Shown here: piece by piece, positions 63,039 through 64,000 of the stretch
Layout of the letters: each line of letters starts with the position of its first letter
Numbering within the stretch: the first letter of the stretch is position 1
Source: Saprospiraceae bacterium
GTDB lineage: Bacteria > Bacteroidota > Bacteroidia > Chitinophagales > Saprospiraceae
DNA: 64,000 nucleotides
Direction of reading: 5' to 3'
Assembly: GCA_041392805.1 (NCBI GenBank)
Contig: JAWKLJ010000001.1
Coordinates: forward strand, 620,001 to 684,000
Position numbers and translations under genes: made by a program
The notes under the pieces: generated by a model
Told to the model about the DNA's origin: nothing
Databases searched by the model: none
Seen by the model: only the letters and a program-made list of their open reading frames with translations

Positions 63039-63579
63039 TGGGCTTGGCTTTCCGTTTGATACATGGCTCTCAAGTTTTGCATGCAACGATATTTGTTGTT
63101 TTTGGCCGTCTGCTCCGTAAGCTTCATTTGCTGTGCAATTTCCTTTATAGAGGCCTTTTGGTAGTAAAAAGGCTGAGCAAGGTCCTACAGGCCTCTCCTA
63201 GTTTTCGGAACTGCTGCTCCAATTGCTGTATTTGGTGATATTGCGTTTCCATGTCATCTATTTCTGGCAGATTGGCAACTAATTGCTCATCTATGCTATG
63301 CGTCGTCTTTTGCTTTCTCAATTTACTAATCCAAATGTTTCGGCACAAGGCAAAAAGGTAAGTAGACAGCTTGGCATTATCTTTAAGTAGAAATTTGCCC
63401 TGTGCAATATTTGTCCATAAGGCAATAATTCCCTCCTGTAGTATGTCCAGCGCATCCGCTTCATTGCCATTATGCTGCTGGACCATGCGCAAGATTTGCC
63501 CCTGGTATTCACGGTAGAGGAATTGAAAAGTCTTATTGTCTCGTTTGGCTATGCCAGTGTATAATTCTTGATCAGTCAC
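63035..63579 (-). CDS. ECF-type RNA polymerase sigma factor, frameshifted
   Basis: About 181 residues. Region 2: FQFLYREYQGQILRMVQQHNGNEADALDILQEGIIALWTNI and LSTYLFALCRNIWISKLRK. The open frame stops at 63145, but adding one base in the A5 run at 63166-63170 restores LFYYQKASIKEIAQQMKLTEQTAKNNKYRCMQNLRAMY, a clear region-4 helix-turn-helix, ending at 63035 with a 4-bp overlap with the anti-sigma gene. Without the correction the protein would lack region 4 and be inactive. First gene of the sigma / anti-sigma / CHAT operon. Confidence 0.87.
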
Positions 63580-63604
63580 AGACGGCGGCTTAGGTGAATG
63601 CTAT

Positions 63605-63765
63605 AGAGCATGTTTGGGCAGACATGGTTAGCCGAAAGCGAGCAAATTTTGTTTTAGACAAGGCAGATTTTGCAAGCGAATGCGGGCAATTCGCTGAAAA
63701 ATCTAACGCAGTATAAAAGAAAATTGGCCGCTTGTAGACAATAAAGGTCTGCCCAAATATGCTCT
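63605..63765. repeat. MITE-like element, AGAGCATGTTTGG family
   Basis: Terminal repeats AGAGCATGTTTGGGCAGAC (63605-63623) and GTCTGCCCAAATATGCTCT (63747-63765), one mismatch. Only the outer 13 bp agree with the 41967-42208 element; the inner part differs but stays complementary within each copy. The remaining DNA to 63899 holds nothing I recognise. Confidence 0.7.
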
Positions 63766-63899
63766 AAGCACGAAGATAAGTCCATATATCCGTTATTCCA
63801 ATATATGACTGATCCTTGATTTGTAGAAAAGCGCGAATCGAAATGGTAAGAAGTGGTAGAAAATATTTCCCCACTTCCTACCTCTCCTTTTCAATTTCT

Positions 63900-64000
63900 T
63901 TAATATCCCCCATTTGATTCCACTTTCCGCCATTCAATGTGATTCATATTAGGGTCTTGGGCCGGGTTATAGAATTCATCATTGGTGCCAAAGTACTCGC
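63900..64000 (-). CDS. C-terminal end of a protein (runs off the right edge)
   Basis: On the minus strand the frame entering at base 64000 reads EYFGTNDEFYNPAQDPNMN, then HIEWRKVESNGGY and a TAA stop at 63900-63902. The composition is protein-like and there is no stop inside, but only 33 residues are visible and I do not recognise the family. Confidence 0.5.
   Translation of the reverse strand, partial: EYFGTNDEFYNPAQDPNMNHIEWRKVESNGGY

Overview
The window looks like a piece of a Bacteroidota chromosome, most likely from the Saprospiraceae/Lewinella/Haliscomenobacter neighbourhood. The signs are several hybrid one-protein two-component systems ending in an AraC DNA-binding domain (HTCS), TAnnTTTG-type -7 promoter elements, a type IX secretion sorting domain, TlpA-like thioredoxins, and caspase/CHAT, SUMF1 and delta-60-repeat proteins. 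The taxon is an inference; no rRNA or tRNA gene was seen.

Region 1 (1-42.9 kb) is dominated by one regulon, and almost every gene is on the minus strand. It holds two HTCS regulators (924-3278 and 8900-13141), an oddly mixed operon (periplasmic binding protein, pseudo-receiver, NCS1 permease, periplasmic chorismate mutase), and a tandem array of nine paralogous secreted proteins built from an ALK-type glycine-rich domain plus two ricin-type beta-trefoil lectin domains. Two of the nine carry an extra N-terminal bulb-type lectin. A tenth, ricin-less glycine-rich protein leads an operon with a methyltransferase and a DUF4212/SSS symporter pair. A short secretin with a lipoprotein partner, an MHS transporter and an orphan AraC DNA-binding protein follow. 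Thirteen promoters in this region share one 62-bp layout: two 10-bp direct repeats (gene strand ACAATAGTCC) exactly 21 bp apart, the proximal one 23 bp before an nAnnTTTG -7 element. The same spacing occurs at all 13 sites. The autonomous AraC gene has four tandem half-sites. I take this lectin/secretin/transport regulon to be the most interesting system in the window.

Region 2 (43-49.7 kb) contains decayed or broken genes: an effector-associated-domain protein beside a MoxR/vWA-type relic, a frameshifted DUF2961 (GH172) glycosidase, a small PH-like membrane protein and a caspase-SUMF1 pseudogene. Region 3 (49.7-53.4 kb) is visibly AT-richer and looks imported: AraC and HxlR regulators, a VOC lipoprotein, two double-domain ABM-like lipoproteins and a small membrane gene split by a MITE with an 8-bp target duplication. 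Region 4 (53.5-64 kb) has a 7TMR-DISM HTCS, a small lipoprotein, a PIG-L deacetylase with a CBM9-like tail, and an ECF sigma / anti-sigma / TPR-CHAT protease operon.

From 43 kb onward many genes are broken by single-base losses inside homopolymer runs (notably A5/T5). This points to base-calling or polishing error for several of them, so they are annotated as frameshifted CDS rather than as certain pseudogenes.
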